Shown piece by piece: positions 1 to 11,999 of a DNA stretch of 64,000 nt. Within the stretch, counting starts at the first letter, position 1. Each line of letters opens with the position of its first letter. Under the pieces are notes generated by a model. It saw nothing but the letters and a program-made list of their open reading frames with translations. It had not been told where the DNA came from and did not search any database. The DNA is taken from contig JAIOJX010000032.1 of NCBI GenBank assembly GCA_022376925.1, forward strand, positions 198,086,939 through 198,150,938. The letters run 5' to 3'. Made by a program: the position numbers and the translations under genes. The stretch is from Tragulus kanchil (taxonomy: Eukaryota; Chordata; Mammalia; Artiodactyla; Tragulidae).

Positions 1-17
1 TAAAAACAAAACAAGGA

Positions 18-268
18 GGGCTTCCCTGGTGGTCTAGCGGGTAGAGACTTCATCTTGCAGTGCACGGGGTGCAGGTTTGCGTATCACAGAGTGGTTGGAC
101 TTATGTGTCCAATTAACGAGCCAGAACTCTGGAGCACATGCCCCCGGAACAGGTGCTCTGCTGTGAGGGAGGCCACTGCAATGGGGGGCCCACGCAGGCC
201 AAAGAACAAAGATGGATGAAAATAAATGAAAGTGGCCAAAATAAATTAGAAAAAAAGAAAAGAAAACA
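18..268 (+). mobile_element. CHR-type tRNA-Glu-derived SINE
   Basis: Starts GGGCTTCCCTGGTGGTC (tRNA-like head), carries the GGCCACTGCAATGGG and CAGGCCAAAGAACAAAG motifs and ends in an A-rich tail. The subfamily name is not certain. Confidence 0.85.
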
Positions 269-1075
269 AGGAGCATCACAAACACCCCCTCTAACTACAC
301 ACAGATTATAAAATTGTCTGAAAAGTATCTGTTAAACAACTGTTAGTTAGAATGAACCTCACATACCAGGAAAGTATCCTTTTAATACATTCCTCAGATC
401 ACTCCTACTTCATCACATTAACCCAGGGCGCAACCTATACTCTTTTAACCTCATGATTTTTTTTAAAATCCTATTTAGTATTTGTCCCTTCTCCAGTGTT
501 ACAAAAGTCTAAAAGTCTGTCATTTTGAGCCAGCTGCTTGTCCATTATTTGCTTTGAACAAATGCTATTATGTCTCCCTAAAAAAAACACAGCTGTCTAA
601 GCATCTATTGGTCTCTTTTATTGTGGCATAATTTCTATATATGAAAGTGATTTACCCTCCCTGTCTGCTGATGATTTCCATTGTTTGTGTTGACACATTG
701 CTCAACTCTCAACCCATAGCTCTTGCCTGCTCTTTCCCACTTTCCCATTGGAGCAATTTAGCCTTTATCCTAAAACATTACTCTAAAATTAATGAAACTG
801 AAGTGGCGTTAGATCTTCAGTGACCAAAAGGGCAGCAAAAAGACTGAATTGCCAAATCTTGAAAAAAAAAAACTCAGTTCATTGCTTCTTTTCTGAAATA
901 TTATCATCATCTCTTTGTGGATTGCTATGCTGACAGTATTATTACCCTCAAGAGTGCCAAGGATTTTAATGGAAATATGAGACTGGATGCTGTCATTGGA
1001 TGCTGTTAAAGGGACAGCCAGCACTCCTAGGGTGTTACTGCTTTAGCTGAGAAGTTTTCCAAAGTAAAAGTCTTT
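269..1075. other. Intergenic, no gene recognised
   Basis: AT-rich unique-looking sequence. The small open frames show no recognisable protein. Confidence 0.6.
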
Positions 1076-1077
1076 GG

Positions 1078-1290
1078 GGGTGCTTCCCAAGTGGAGTAGT
1101 GGTAAAGAAACGCCAATGCAGGAGGCACAAGAGATGGGGGTTGAATCCCTGGATTGGGAAGATACCCTAGAGGAGAAAATGGCAACCCATTCCAGTATTC
1201 TTGCCTGGATAAATCCTTGGACAGAAGAGCTTGGCAGGCTACGGTTCATGGGATTGCAAAAAGTTGGACACAACTGAGCTACTGAGCATG
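1078..1290 (+). mobile_element. Bov-tA SINE
   Basis: tRNA-like head with GTGGTAAAGAA, then the Bov-A body (CCAGTATTCTTGCCTGGA) and the GTTGGACACAACTGAG tail. Confidence 0.9.
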
Positions 1291-1509
1291 CATATAAACA
1301 AAGGTCTTTGGAGCAGGACAGATTCCAACCTTGGATGCGGCTGTGAATGTTGAATATGCCAAGGAGGTCCCTGTTGATGGTTTTACTAGTTTTACCTTGA
1401 TGCCATACTTTTCCAGATAAGACTCCGAATGAGGTTCAGAAGCACAGAAAGTAGAATCAGGAAGAATTTCTATTACATCTCTCCAAATTGGTTGAGTATC
1501 TACATTGTC

Positions 1510-1600
1510 TTAATGAGTAAAATGAGGTTCAGAGAGGTTAAATAAGTCATTTAAGGTTAGTCCTCCAGTGAAGTGGTAGAGTCAAGATTCAGACTCTGAA
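1510..1600 (+). repeat. MIR fragment (copied at 2626-2716)
   Basis: ATGAGGTTCAGAGAGGTTAA and AGTGGTAGAGTCAAGATTC match the MIR core layout. Confidence 0.65.
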
Positions 1601-1885
1601 CATCTCATTTTATTATATCTCTGAAGTGCAGTTTGGAGTATCTTAGCCTCTTTGGCTGGACACTGAACCAGGGTTTTGTGGTGACAGAGTGAGTAGAAGT
1701 AATTCTTCATGGCACACGAACATTCAGACTCAGAAAGAGCAACGTATATGCGTAGTGAATGCTGACAGATATTGTGAGCTCACTTGGAGCAGTTATTCAG
1801 CAGTTATGAGATGAATTCTACATCATCCATAGAATCTAACAATAGTATGTACAGCTTCAAATCAGGCCCAGCAAGAGCCTTTCTA

Positions 1886-1952
1886 TTGGATTGGCACAAA
1901 AAGTTCAATCGCTATTTTCTGCAAGATGTTATGTACTTTTTGACCCAACCAA
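1886..1952. mobile_element. Miniature mariner element (ruminant mariner remnant), TA target duplication
   Basis: A 67-bp element with imperfect terminal inverted repeats, TTGGATTGGCACAAAAAG on the left and CTTTTTGACCCAACCAA on the right, flanked by TA on both sides as mariner insertions are. Non-autonomous. Confidence 0.8.
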
Positions 1953-3001
1953 TATTTTGTGTCATTAGTTATATCTGTGATGTGTGCATATTTTCACATA
2001 TGTGTGTGTTGTTAGTGTTGTGATCAGTCATGAAATTAGCCTGATCCTTATTTGCTTTTTGATAAACATGAAACATAACTTCATGGTAGTAATCACCAAA
2101 TCCTATTGGCTCTGCTTTCAAAACTGATCTGAAATCGAACTGCTTCTCACCACCGCCACTCTTACCATCTTAGCTAAAGCCATCATCATCTTTTGCCTGG
2201 ACTCCTCTAAGAATTTTCTAATATCTGTGTCCTCCTACATTATGTTTTCACCTCACAGCCAGAGTGCTTCCTCTAAAGCATAAATCAGACTATTATGTCC
2301 CTTATCAGTGCCCTCAAAGGGCTTTCTTCACTCTGGCATTATATGCATCCATGTAAAGTCCTGAAGAACCTACAAGCCTCTAAAAGGTCAGAATTCAGTT
2401 TACCTTTGTATCCATCTTCATCTTTGGAGCAGGACAGATTCCAACCTTGGATGCGGCTGTGAATGTTGAATATGCCAAGGAGGTCCCTGTTGATGGTTTT
2501 ACTAGTTTTACCTTGATGCCATACTTTTCCAGATAAGACTCCGAATGAGGTTCAGAAGCACAGAAAGTAGAATCAGGAAGAATTTCTATTACATCTCTCC
2601 AAATTGGTTGAGTATCTACATTGTCTTAATGAGTAAAATGAGGTTCAGAGAGGTTAAATAAGTCATTTAAGGTTAGTCCTCCAGTGAAGTGGTAGAGTCA
2701 AGATTCAGACTCTGAACATCTCATTTTATTATATCTCTGAAGTGCAGTTTGGAGTATCTTAGCCTCTTTGGCTGGACACTGAACCAGGGTTTTGTGGTGA
2801 CAGAGTGAGTAGAAGTAATTCTTCATGGCACACGAACATTCAGACTCAGAAAGAGCAACGTATATGCGTAGTGAATGCTGACAGATATTGTGAGCTCACT
2901 TGGAGCAGTTATTCAGCAGTTATGAGATGAATTCTACATCATCCATAGAATCTAACAATAGTATGTACAGCTTCAAATCAGGCCCAGCAAGAGCCTTTCT
3001 A

Positions 3002-3068
3002 TTGGATTGGCACAAAAAGTTCAATCGCTATTTTCTGCAAGATGTTATGTACTTTTTGACCCAACCAA
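3002..3068. mobile_element. Second copy of the mini-mariner (within duplication 1)
   Basis: Identical to 1886-1952 because it lies in duplication 1 copy 2. Not an independent insertion. Confidence 0.8.
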
Positions 3069-3254
3069 TATTTTGTGTCATTAGTTATATCTGTGATGTG
3101 TGCATATTTTCACATATGTGTGTGTTGTTAGTGTTGTGATCAGTCATGAAATTAGCCTGATCCTTATTTGCTTTTTGATAAACATGAAACATAACTTCAT
3201 GGTAGTAATCACCAAATCCTATTGGCTCTGCTTTCAAAACTGATCTGAAATCGA

Positions 3255-3735
3255 ACTGCTTCTCACCACCGCCACTCTTACCATCTTAGCTAAAGCCATC
3301 ATCATCTTTTGCCTGGACTCCTCTAAGAATTTTCTAATATCTGTGTCCTCCTACATTATGTTTTCACCTCACAGCCAGAGTGCTTCCTCTAAAGCATAAA
3401 TCAGACTATTATGTCCCTTATCAGTGCCCTCAAAGGGCTTTCTTCACTCTGGCATTATATGCATCCATGTAAAGTCCTGAAGAACCTACAAGCCTCTAAA
3501 AGGTCAGAATTCAGTTTACCTTTGTATCCATTTCTTACCACTCTGCCCTTACTCTCCTCCAACCACACTGCCTCCTTACTGTTCTCCACATAATCAAACA
3601 TTCTTATATGTCAGAAGCTTTGCATTTGCTATTTCTCTAACTGGAATATTCCTCCTTCCATAGTTTGCTCTCATTCACTCATATTACTCACATCAGAAAA
3701 GGCTTCCTTGAGCTCTGCTCCTGCCCCCTCTAGCT
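3255..3735. repeat. Ancient L2-like interspersed repeat (truncated copy 2139-2414)
   Basis: Resembles the old mammalian repeat with motifs such as GCATTTGCTATTTCTCTAAC followed by AAGGCTTCCTTGAG. It is continuous only in the second duplicate. Family assignment is tentative. Confidence 0.55.
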
Positions 3736-3837
3736 ACACACACATATTCACTTTCTTCCTTTCCTTTTTTTTTAATTATTAATTTTGCTGTGTTGGATCT
3801 TTCTCTTTTGTTTTTTGATTTTGGCCTCTTATTGGCC

Positions 3838-4070
3838 CTTCATTTATTTATTTTCATTCACCTTAATTCTTTGGCCTGTGTAGGTCTCCCATCGTGGTGG
3901 CCTCTTTCATTGTGGAGTACCAGCTCTGGGTGCATGCTCTCCAGAGCACTGACTGGTAATAGGACACACAGGTCCAGTCGCTATGCTGATCTTCCTGTGC
4001 CAGGGATTGAACTGGTGCCCCTTGCACTGCAAGGTGGACTCTACCCACGGGACCACCTGGGAAGCCCTGT
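3838..4070 (-). mobile_element. CHR-type SINE, reverse
   Basis: Reverse complement of the SINE at 18-268: TTCTTTGGCCTGTGT near the left end and the head CACCTGGGAAGCCC at the right. Confidence 0.85.
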
Positions 4071-4929
4071 TGGATCTTTTTTAAATGAATTTATTTATTT
4101 TTAATTGGAGAATAATTGCTTTCAAATATTGTTAGTTTCTGCCATACACCAACAGGAATCAGCCATAGGTATACCTATTTCCGCCCTCTCTTGAACCTCC
4201 TTCCACCTCCCACCACTTCCCACTCCTCTAGGTTATCACAGATTACCAGGTTTGAGTTCCCTGTGTCTTATAGCAAATTCCCACTGACTGTCTGTTTTAC
4301 ATGATAATGTGTATGTTTCAACGTTATTCTCTCAATTCATCCCTTCCTCTCCTTCCCTGACTATGTCCACAAGTCTGTTCTTTGTGTCTTCATTGCTGCC
4401 CTGCAAATGGGTTTATTAGTACCATCTTCCTAAATTCCATATATGTGGAATTTAATATATGATATTTGTTTTTCTCTTTCTGATTTACATCATTCTGTAT
4501 AATAGGCTCTAGGTTCATCCACCTTATTAGAACTGACTCAAATGTGTTCTGTTTTTATGGCTGAGTAATAGTCCATTGTATAAATGCACTACTATTTATC
4601 CATTCATGTCAATGGACATTTGTGTTGCTTCTATGCCCTGGCTATTGTAAACAGTTCTGCAGTGAGCACTGGGGTATATGTGTGTTTTTCAATTATGGGT
4701 TCCCAGTAACAATCGTTGAGTCATCTGTAGTTTTATCCCTAGTTTTTTAGGGAATCTACATACTGTTCTCCATAATGGTTGTATCAATGTACATTACTAC
4801 CAACAATCTTTTCTCCATACCCTCTCCAGCATTTATTGTTTGTAGATTTCTTGATAATGGTCATTCTGACAGGTGTGAAGTGACACCTCATTGTAGTATT
4901 TTTTTTTTTAATTTTGTCCTCTTTTTATT

Positions 4930-5175
4930 ATGTTTTTATTTATTTATTTTTCATCCATATTTACTCTTTGGCCTCTGTGGGCCTTCCATTACAGTGGCCT
5001 CTCTCATCGTAGAGCACCGGCTCTGGGTGCATGCACTCCAGAATGCTGACTTGTAATTGGATGCACTGGTCCAGCTGCTCCACAACATGTGGGATCTTCC
5101 CAGGCCAGGGATCAAACCAGTGCCCCTTGCACTGCAAGGTGGACTCTCTACCCACTGGACCACCAAAGAGGCCCC
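4930..5175 (-). mobile_element. CHR-type SINE nested in L1, reverse
   Basis: Same family as 3838-4070. The L1 sequence resumes on the far side with CTCAGTGTAGTTTTGATTGG. Confidence 0.85.
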
Positions 5176-5228
5176 TCAGTGTAGTTTTGATTGGCATTTC
5201 TCTAATAATGATAGATGCTGAGCATCTT

Positions 5229-5434
5229 GTTCCCCCCCTAATCACAACTTTAATCCCCAAAGCTACTACAGACATGGGAGGTTTTCAGAACCTCCTAACA
5301 CATTTCTCTAAAGCTGATAATGGGCATGAGCCCATAGTTTAAAGGATAAAATTCTCAAATAAATTATGTTATGAGCATTAAGGGCAAACAACATTCTTTT
5401 AAAATGAGGCAAAATTTAATTGAATTCCAGAATT
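5229..5434. mobile_element. Unidentified 206-nt insert in L1 with 15-bp flanking duplication
   Basis: The flanks GATGCTGAGCATCTT (5214-5228) and GATGTTGAGCATCTT (5435-5449) differ at one base and the L1 should contain this site once. Starts with a short C-run. Family not recognised. Confidence 0.6.
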
Positions 5435-5654
5435 GATGTTGAGCATCTTTTCATGTGTTTATTAGACCCTATTATGTCTATTTTTGAGAAATGTCTTTTT
5501 AGACCTTCTGCCCACTTTTTCACTGGGTTGTTTGTTTTTCTGGTATTGAGCTACATGAGCTGCTTGTATATTTTGGTGATTAATGCTTTTTCAGTTGTTT
5601 CATTTGCTATTATTTTCTCCCATTCTGAGGGTTGTCTTTTCACCTTGTTGCAGC

Positions 5655-5892
5655 ATGGGGGATCTTCATTTTGTAATGTGGGTTTTTTCCCTGGCAGCAC
5701 ACAAACTCTCTAGTTGGGTCTCACGGGCTCAGTATTTGTGGCACGTGGGCTCTCTAGTTATGGGGCACAGGCACCAGACTGTAGGATTAGTCATTCCATG
5801 GTGTGTGGGATCTTAGTTCCCTGAGTGGGAAAGAGCCCATGCCCTGTGTTTTGCAAGGCAGATTCTTACCACTGGACCACCAAGGATGTTCC
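5655..5892 (-). mobile_element. CHR-2-like SINE, reverse (copied at 6739-6976)
   Basis: The motifs CAAGGCAGATTCTTACCACTGGACCACCA (shown in part) at the head end and GTGGCACGTGGGCTCTCTAG are diagnostic of reverse CHR SINEs. Nested in the L1. Confidence 0.75.
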
Positions 5893-6214
5893 CATATTCA
5901 TTATCTATCCTTGGTTCTGAATGATTTTTCTTCATAGTATGTAACACTAACTGACATATTATAGATTTCCTTTTCTTTTTTCCCTTTGGTTTGTTTTATT
6001 ATGTGTCTGCCCCACTAGAATATAAGCTCCAGAAAAGTGGGACAACTTTGGGCTTATCCATCACTGTGTCTTCTGTGCCTAAAGTGCCACAGTTTTACAG
6101 TAAATATCTTCAATGGATTAATGTATGAAAGTAATTAGTTATCTTCAAAAGAAAAGATACACACTTGCTTTATGTCTCTGCTAGTGAATGAAAAATTAGT
6201 TTATCAGGACTCTA

Positions 6215-6325
6215 TTATGTATTTATTAACAAGCATTTATTAAGCTTAGACTAGGTGCTGGGACTATGGATAAGGTACAATTAAGGCAGTCAATTGAGGA
6301 ACTCCTGCTGGAGGAGGAGACACAC
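6215..6325. repeat. L2-like 3' fragment (copied at 7299-7409)
   Basis: AGCATTTATTAAGCTTAGACT and TAGGTGCTGGGACTATGGAT follow the L2 3'-end pattern of 'tissue-size list' repeats. Confidence 0.45.
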
Positions 6326-7695
6326 AGATAAGTTTTATGACAGAAAAAAACAAAGTTCTTATGAAAATTGGGGGGCTTCAAATCTGATTAAGATTCTCTT
6401 TCTCTGAGAGGAGAAAATTAAAGTGAGAGAAGACAATTAGAATTTGTAGTTTTCTTAAGGAGGCTGCAGTTCAACCAAATGCTAAAGGATCTTTAGGATT
6501 TTTAAAAGAGAATTTGGAAAAGGTTGACCTAAGGAGCAGGAGTAAAGTGCAGAGACAGAAATTGAGAGAGTGCAAATGAGAGTAAGATACACAGACAGAC
6601 AGAATGACTGAAACCTTTAGTGGATCTTTAAGGACATTATTAAGTTGGGTTATATTTTGGTGATTAATGCTTTTTCAGTTGTTTCATTTGCTATTATTTT
6701 CTCCCATTCTGAGGGTTGTCTTTTCACCTTGTTGCAGCATGGGGGATCTTCATTTTGTAATGTGGGTTTTTTCCCTGGCAGCACACAAACTCTCTAGTTG
6801 GGTCTCACGGGCTCAGTATTTGTGGCACGTGGGCTCTCTAGTTATGGGGCACAGGCACCAGACTGTAGGATTAGTCATTCCATGGTGTGTGGGATCTTAG
6901 TTCCCTGAGTGGGAAAGAGCCCATGCCCTGTGTTTTGCAAGGCAGATTCTTACCACTGGACCACCAAGGATGTTCCCATATTCATTATCTATCCTTGGTT
7001 CTGAATGATTTTTCTTCATAGTATGTAACACTAACTGACATATTATAGATTTCCTTTTCTTTTTTCCCTTTGGTTTGTTTTATTATGTGTCTGCCCCACT
7101 AGAATATAAGCTCCAGAAAAGTGGGACAACTTTGGGCTTATCCATCACTGTGTCTTCTGTGCCTAAAGTGCCACAGTTTTACAGTAAATATCTTCAATGG
7201 ATTAATGTATGAAAGTAATTAGTTATCTTCAAAAGAAAAGATACACACTTGCTTTATGTCTCTGCTAGTGAATGAAAAATTAGTTTATCAGGACTCTATT
7301 ATGTATTTATTAACAAGCATTTATTAAGCTTAGACTAGGTGCTGGGACTATGGATAAGGTACAATTAAGGCAGTCAATTGAGGAACTCCTGCTGGAGGAG
7401 GAGACACACAGATAAGTTTTATGACAGAAAAAAACAAAGTTCTTATGAAAATTGGGGGGCTTCAAATCTGATTAAGATTCTCTTTCTCTGAGAGGAGAAA
7501 ATTAAAGTGAGAGAAGACAATTAGAATTTGTAGTTTTCTTAAGGAGGCTGCAGTTCAACCAAATGCTAAAGGATCTTTAGGATTTTTAAAAGAGAATTTG
7601 GAAAAGGTTGACCTAAGGAGCAGGAGTAAAGTGCAGAGACAGAAATTGAGAGAGTGCAAATGAGAGTAAGATACACAGACAGACAGAATGACTGA

Positions 7696-8200
7696 CTTTA
7701 AGGACATTTAGTGGATTTCACTGACACCCTATTTATTCTTGAATAAAAAACGGGAGGGAAGCAGAATATAGTGCATTAAGATGAACACAGACAAGTAGCA
7801 GGTTTCTTGGTGAAACAGAAGAAAACCTCTTTTTTCATTTTTTATCCAAGAGGTTTTAGAGAAATTTATATTGACCAAAACTTTTGGAAATTTTTAGAAC
7901 TGCTTCATGATTCTACTATATGAAGTTTGAAGGTGAGAACTTGGTCAGCATAGCTTCTTCTCATTCTAATGTAGGGTGATATTTTTCATATCACCTTATT
8001 TACTCTAGGTATATACTATGTTTTGAGATTTCAAATTGAAAAATGTCTTTTATTATTAATCTGAGATTACATATATGTAGTCAAGTTCCCAATGAGTCCA
8101 AAATTTCAGCCAAGTCCTGGAAATTTCAGCTGCGAATACTAAGGCCAGTATCTCCTGATATCAAAAATAGCCTGGGATCTTTAAAAACCAAAGTTCTGTG
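7696..8200. other. Intergenic, nothing recognised
   Basis: Unique AT-rich sequence without coding signal. Confidence 0.6.
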
Positions 8201-8204
8201 CATT

Positions 8205-8375
8205 GTTGTTGCTAAGTCGCTGATTTGTGTCTGACTCTTTGCAATCCCATGGACGGCAGTACGCTAGGCTTCCTTGTCCTTCATTATCTTCAAGAGGTTG
8301 CTCAAATTCATGTCCATTGAGTCAGTGATGCCATCCAACTATCTATCCCTCATTGCCCCTCTTCTGTGTGTATTT
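8205..8375 (-). mobile_element. BovB/Bov-A 3' fragment, reverse
   Basis: GTTGTTGCTAAGTCGCTGAT with CTGACTCTTTGCAATCCCAT and GTCCATTGAGTCAGTGATGC are the reverse of the BovB 3' end shared with Bov-A SINEs. Confidence 0.85.
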
Positions 8376-9227
8376 TATTGGTATAATAGTCTTATTCTAA
8401 AGCCTCCGACTGCAGACAGAATTTTGCTCCATGTATAAACCTTGTAGTGCAAGGACTAAGTGGGCCTTATGGGGATTTGATTTTGTGATTTCAGAACTTG
8501 TAAGTATTTTACTTAATGCTCAAGACAACTACCTGATACCTTCAGGGCTTCCTTGTTCTACCAGTGAAGGGGCTCAACATAAATAATCTATGGGCAAATT
8601 CTGGCTCTTCCAGGTGTATTTCTTAAAATCCTGTTGGAACTTACTTCCAGAGTTGATCTCAAGCCTCTTGAATGCTAAAACACTAGTGTTGACCCTTCCA
8701 AAAAGATCATATTATGTAGCAAAATCTGAGACATTTTTTATTATATCCAGTTGGAGAAACAAAAAACAAAACCAAACTCACTGCAACAACAACAACAACA
8801 ACAAACAAACAAAAGTCACTGGATTGAGTACAGAGTTTTGTTTTTGTTTTTGTAACTTTTGGGGAGAAAGCTCTCATAGGTTTCCCAGCTGTTTATTCCG
8901 TCAGAGTTCATTTAGACCAAATTCACAAAGCTATTTTCTAGCATTGCTAATAATTACATAAGCAGATGTACCATTGAAAGATTTGATCTTAATGGTTGTA
9001 AATTAAATAGGCTTGAGCTTTGTTAATACTTTAAGGGGAGGTCTACAAGGCATTTTAAAGGTCTGCAGTGATAAACCTTACTTTTTAGTACAGTTGAGTT
9101 TGAAAGTAGCCTAAATTTCAGTAGTTATCCATGAAGTCTTTCTGGGTTATCCAGAAGTTTATTCATGAAGCCATTATCCTTGATTGTCAATTTTTAAAAA
9201 ATGACAGTAATAAATTACAACAATTTT
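8376..9227. other. Intergenic, nothing recognised apart from the (CAA)n run
   Basis: Open frames here are driven by the simple repeats. No gene supported. Confidence 0.55.
8784..8812. repeat. (CAA)n simple repeat
   Basis: CAACAACAAC run passing into CAAA units, with a TTTTTG-type run 25 nt further on. Confidence 0.9.
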
Positions 9228-9262
9228 TACTCTTGATCTTAGCCAAAAGGCTGAGAAGTGAT
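9228..9262 (-). pseudogene. U2 snRNA 5'-end fragment (pseudogene)
   Basis: The reverse complement begins ATCACTTCTCAGCCTTTTGG and continues CTAAGATCAAG, which is the U2 snRNA 5' end with two changes. The match stops after ~35 nt, so it is a severely 3'-truncated retropseudogene. Confidence 0.75.
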
Positions 9263-9441
9263 ATTTTACAGCAACTTTTAATTGAAATTTTTTGGCAATA
9301 AGTGATACTTGGTATTTAAGAAACAGGCTGAAGGAAGCACAGAAACTAATCCAAAAATTCAACTATCATTTCTATATATTAATAAGTAGTCCCTTTCATC
9401 ATCACTATCATCAAAAAATATCTTCATATCTGGATCTGTTC

Positions 9442-11722
9442 CATATCTGTCCTGTATTTCCAGCTGTGTGCTAGAAATACCAGACATTGCCTGGAAAGGA
9501 AACACATTTTATCTCCTCTTCTAGGCTAAACTACTGTTTCTTAACTCTGTTTTCTAAACCAAGAAATAGTAAAGTTGTCAGGACACAACAAATATAAATG
9601 ATGTAGTATCTTTAACTCTATAGTTCCCTTAATCTCCAAAATCCATTAAGTCATGTTGATGTGTTAATTATTTCATACAGTGGCTCTTGAATCTGCCCTT
9701 TTATATTCTTTCCCATGGTCTTGATTCAAGTTCATACTACATAATGTAGAATTTGGAGGACAAAAGCACCCTCAAGGAGTCTTAGACTCTTCCTAAACAG
9801 TTTTATTTCTTCCTTTCTCTCTCTCTTAGTCTCTTGAATATCACTAAAATTATTGACTTCCTTACATCCTGTTCTGTCATGACATCCTTGTCAAAAAATT
9901 GAAACTTTGTGCCTGGCTTTATTTGCGTCCTGGTGATCCTTTGTATCTGTGTCTGGTGTTCCTAATTGCTCCCTTGCACTTATCATTCATTCCATTCCGG
10001 CTCTCTGCTGCACTGTGTACCACACATCACAGTCATTCCACTAGGACGCATAGCAAGAGTCCTGGACTAGGAGTCAGGAAGTGTAGGCTTAAGTCTTATT
10101 TCTGTGAATTATCTATGGACTTCAAGTCAACTACTAACCAAAAAAAAGTGAAAAATGAAGCTGCTATTATTGATGTCAATAACATGCAAAGTAAAGATGA
10201 AGGCAAAAAAGAACTTACTTGCGATTTTGAGAAGCGCTGAAAATGATGTAAGGCAAAGCTCATCAAAATTTAAAACATTGTTAAGTTGTAGATACATTAT
10301 TACCTTGAAATTTTAAATAAAAGATAAATAAAATTGCAGGAAATGTACACAAAACACCGTCAATTTTGGTGATATATATTTTAGTCTTTGATAGTACGAG
10401 TCAACTATATCTAGGTGAGTAGAAAATTTAAATAGGAAATCAGAAAGTGTAACCTAATTTACCTATGTGGAACATTGTACCCATCAATGAGATAACAAAT
10501 ATTATTTTCAAGCACATATGAAACGTATATGAAAAATGACCCTGTGCTGTAGCAAAAATTAGCCATAGAAATTTCTAAATGCCATGTCATATCTGTCCTG
10601 TATTTCCAGCTGTGTGCTAGAAATACCAGACATTGCCTGGAAAGGAAACACATTTTATCTCCTCTTCTAGGCTAAACTACTGTTTCTTAACTCTGTTTTC
10701 TAAACCAAGAAATAGTAAAGTTGTCAGGACACAACAAATATAAATGATGTAGTATCTTTAACTCTATAGTTCCCTTAATCTCCAAAATCCATTAAGTCAT
10801 GTTGATGTGTTAATTATTTCATACAGTGGCTCTTGAATCTGCCCTTTTATATTCTTTCCCATGGTCTTGATTCAAGTTCATACTACATAATGTAGAATTT
10901 GGAGGACAAAAGCACCCTCAAGGAGTCTTAGACTCTTCCTAAACAGTTTTATTTCTTCCTTTCTCTCTCTCTTAGTCTCTTGAATATCACTAAAATTATT
11001 GACTTCCTTACATCCTGTTCTGTCATGACATCCTTGTCAAAAAATTGAAACTTTGTGCCTGGCTTTATTTGCGTCCTGGTGATCCTTTGTATCTGTGTCT
11101 GGTGTTCCTAATTGCTCCCTTGCACTTATCATTCATTCCATTCCGGCTCTCTGCTGCACTGTGTACCACACATCACAGTCATTCCACTAGGACGCATAGC
11201 AAGAGTCCTGGACTAGGAGTCAGGAAGTGTAGGCTTAAGTCTTATTTCTGTGAATTATCTATGGACTTCAAGTCAACTACTAACCAAAAAAAAGTGAAAA
11301 ATGAAGCTGCTATTATTGATGTCAATAACATGCAAAGTAAAGATGAAGGCAAAAAAGAACTTACTTGCGATTTTGAGAAGCGCTGAAAATGATGTAAGGC
11401 AAAGCTCATCAAAATTTAAAACATTGTTAAGTTGTAGATACATTATTACCTTGAAATTTTAAATAAAAGATAAATAAAATTGCAGGAAATGTACACAAAA
11501 CACCGTCAATTTTGGTGATATATATTTTAGTCTTTGATAGTACGAGTCAACTATATCTAGGTGAGTAGAAAATTTAAATAGGAAATCAGAAAGTGTAACC
11601 TAATTTACCTATGTGGAACATTGTACCCATCAATGAGATAACAAATATTATTTTCAAGCACATATGAAACGTATATGAAAAATGACCCTGTGCTGTAGCA
11701 AAAAATTAGCCATAGAAATTTC
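9442..11722 (+). repeat. Tandem direct duplication 3 (period 1146)
   Basis: Copy 1 is about 9442-10575 and copy 2 10588-11722. The one clear difference is an A-run one base longer in copy 2, near the right edge (about 10555 against 11700). Confidence 0.97.
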
Positions 11723-11761
11723 AAAGGATTGACAGCATAAATGCCATGTCATCTGATCATA

Positions 11762-11964
11762 TGCATTCTAAGTCAGTTTAGTCATGTCTGACTCTTGCAA
11801 CCCCATGAACTGTAGCCCATGGGATTCCCCAGACAAGAATACTGACCTGGATTGCCATGCCCTTCTCCAGAGGATCTTCCAGACCCAAGAGTCCAACCTA
11901 TGACTCTTAATCCCTTGCATTGGCGAGGGGGATGTTTACCACTAGTGCCACCTGGGAAGCCCCA
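11762..11964 (-). mobile_element. Bov-tA SINE, reverse
   Basis: CTCTTGCAACCCCATGAACTG at the tail end and CCACCTGGGAAGCCCC at the head end. Confidence 0.88.
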
Positions 11965-11999
11965 AAATGAGGAAAACTGACAAAAGCAGAAATTCATTT

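Larger units (their letters stand above)
1305..3530 (+). repeat. Tandem direct duplication 1 (period 1116)
   Basis: Copy 1 is about 1305-2414 and copy 2 about 2421-3530, essentially identical. After copy 2 the L2-like repeat continues naturally (TATCCATTTCTTACC). After copy 1 it breaks off at TATCCATCTTCA and restarts. Confidence 0.97.
4085..5655 (-). mobile_element. L1 LINE 3' end, reverse, interrupted by insertions
   Basis: The antisense L1 3' end is recognisable from GCTGAGTAATAGTCCATTG, CATAATGGTTGTATCAATG and GAGCATCTTTTCATGTG. A SINE (4930-5175) and a 206-nt insert (5229-5434) interrupt it. Degenerate and 5' truncated; cannot move. Confidence 0.85.
5567..7695 (+). repeat. Tandem direct duplication 2 (period 1084)
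   Basis: Copy 1 is about 5567-6612 and copy 2 about 6651-7695. About 38 nt of filler at 6613-6650 contains TTTAGTGGAT and CTTTAAGGACATT, the same pieces that follow copy 2 but in swapped order. The unit starts inside an L1 and spans a CHR SINE. Confidence 0.97.
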
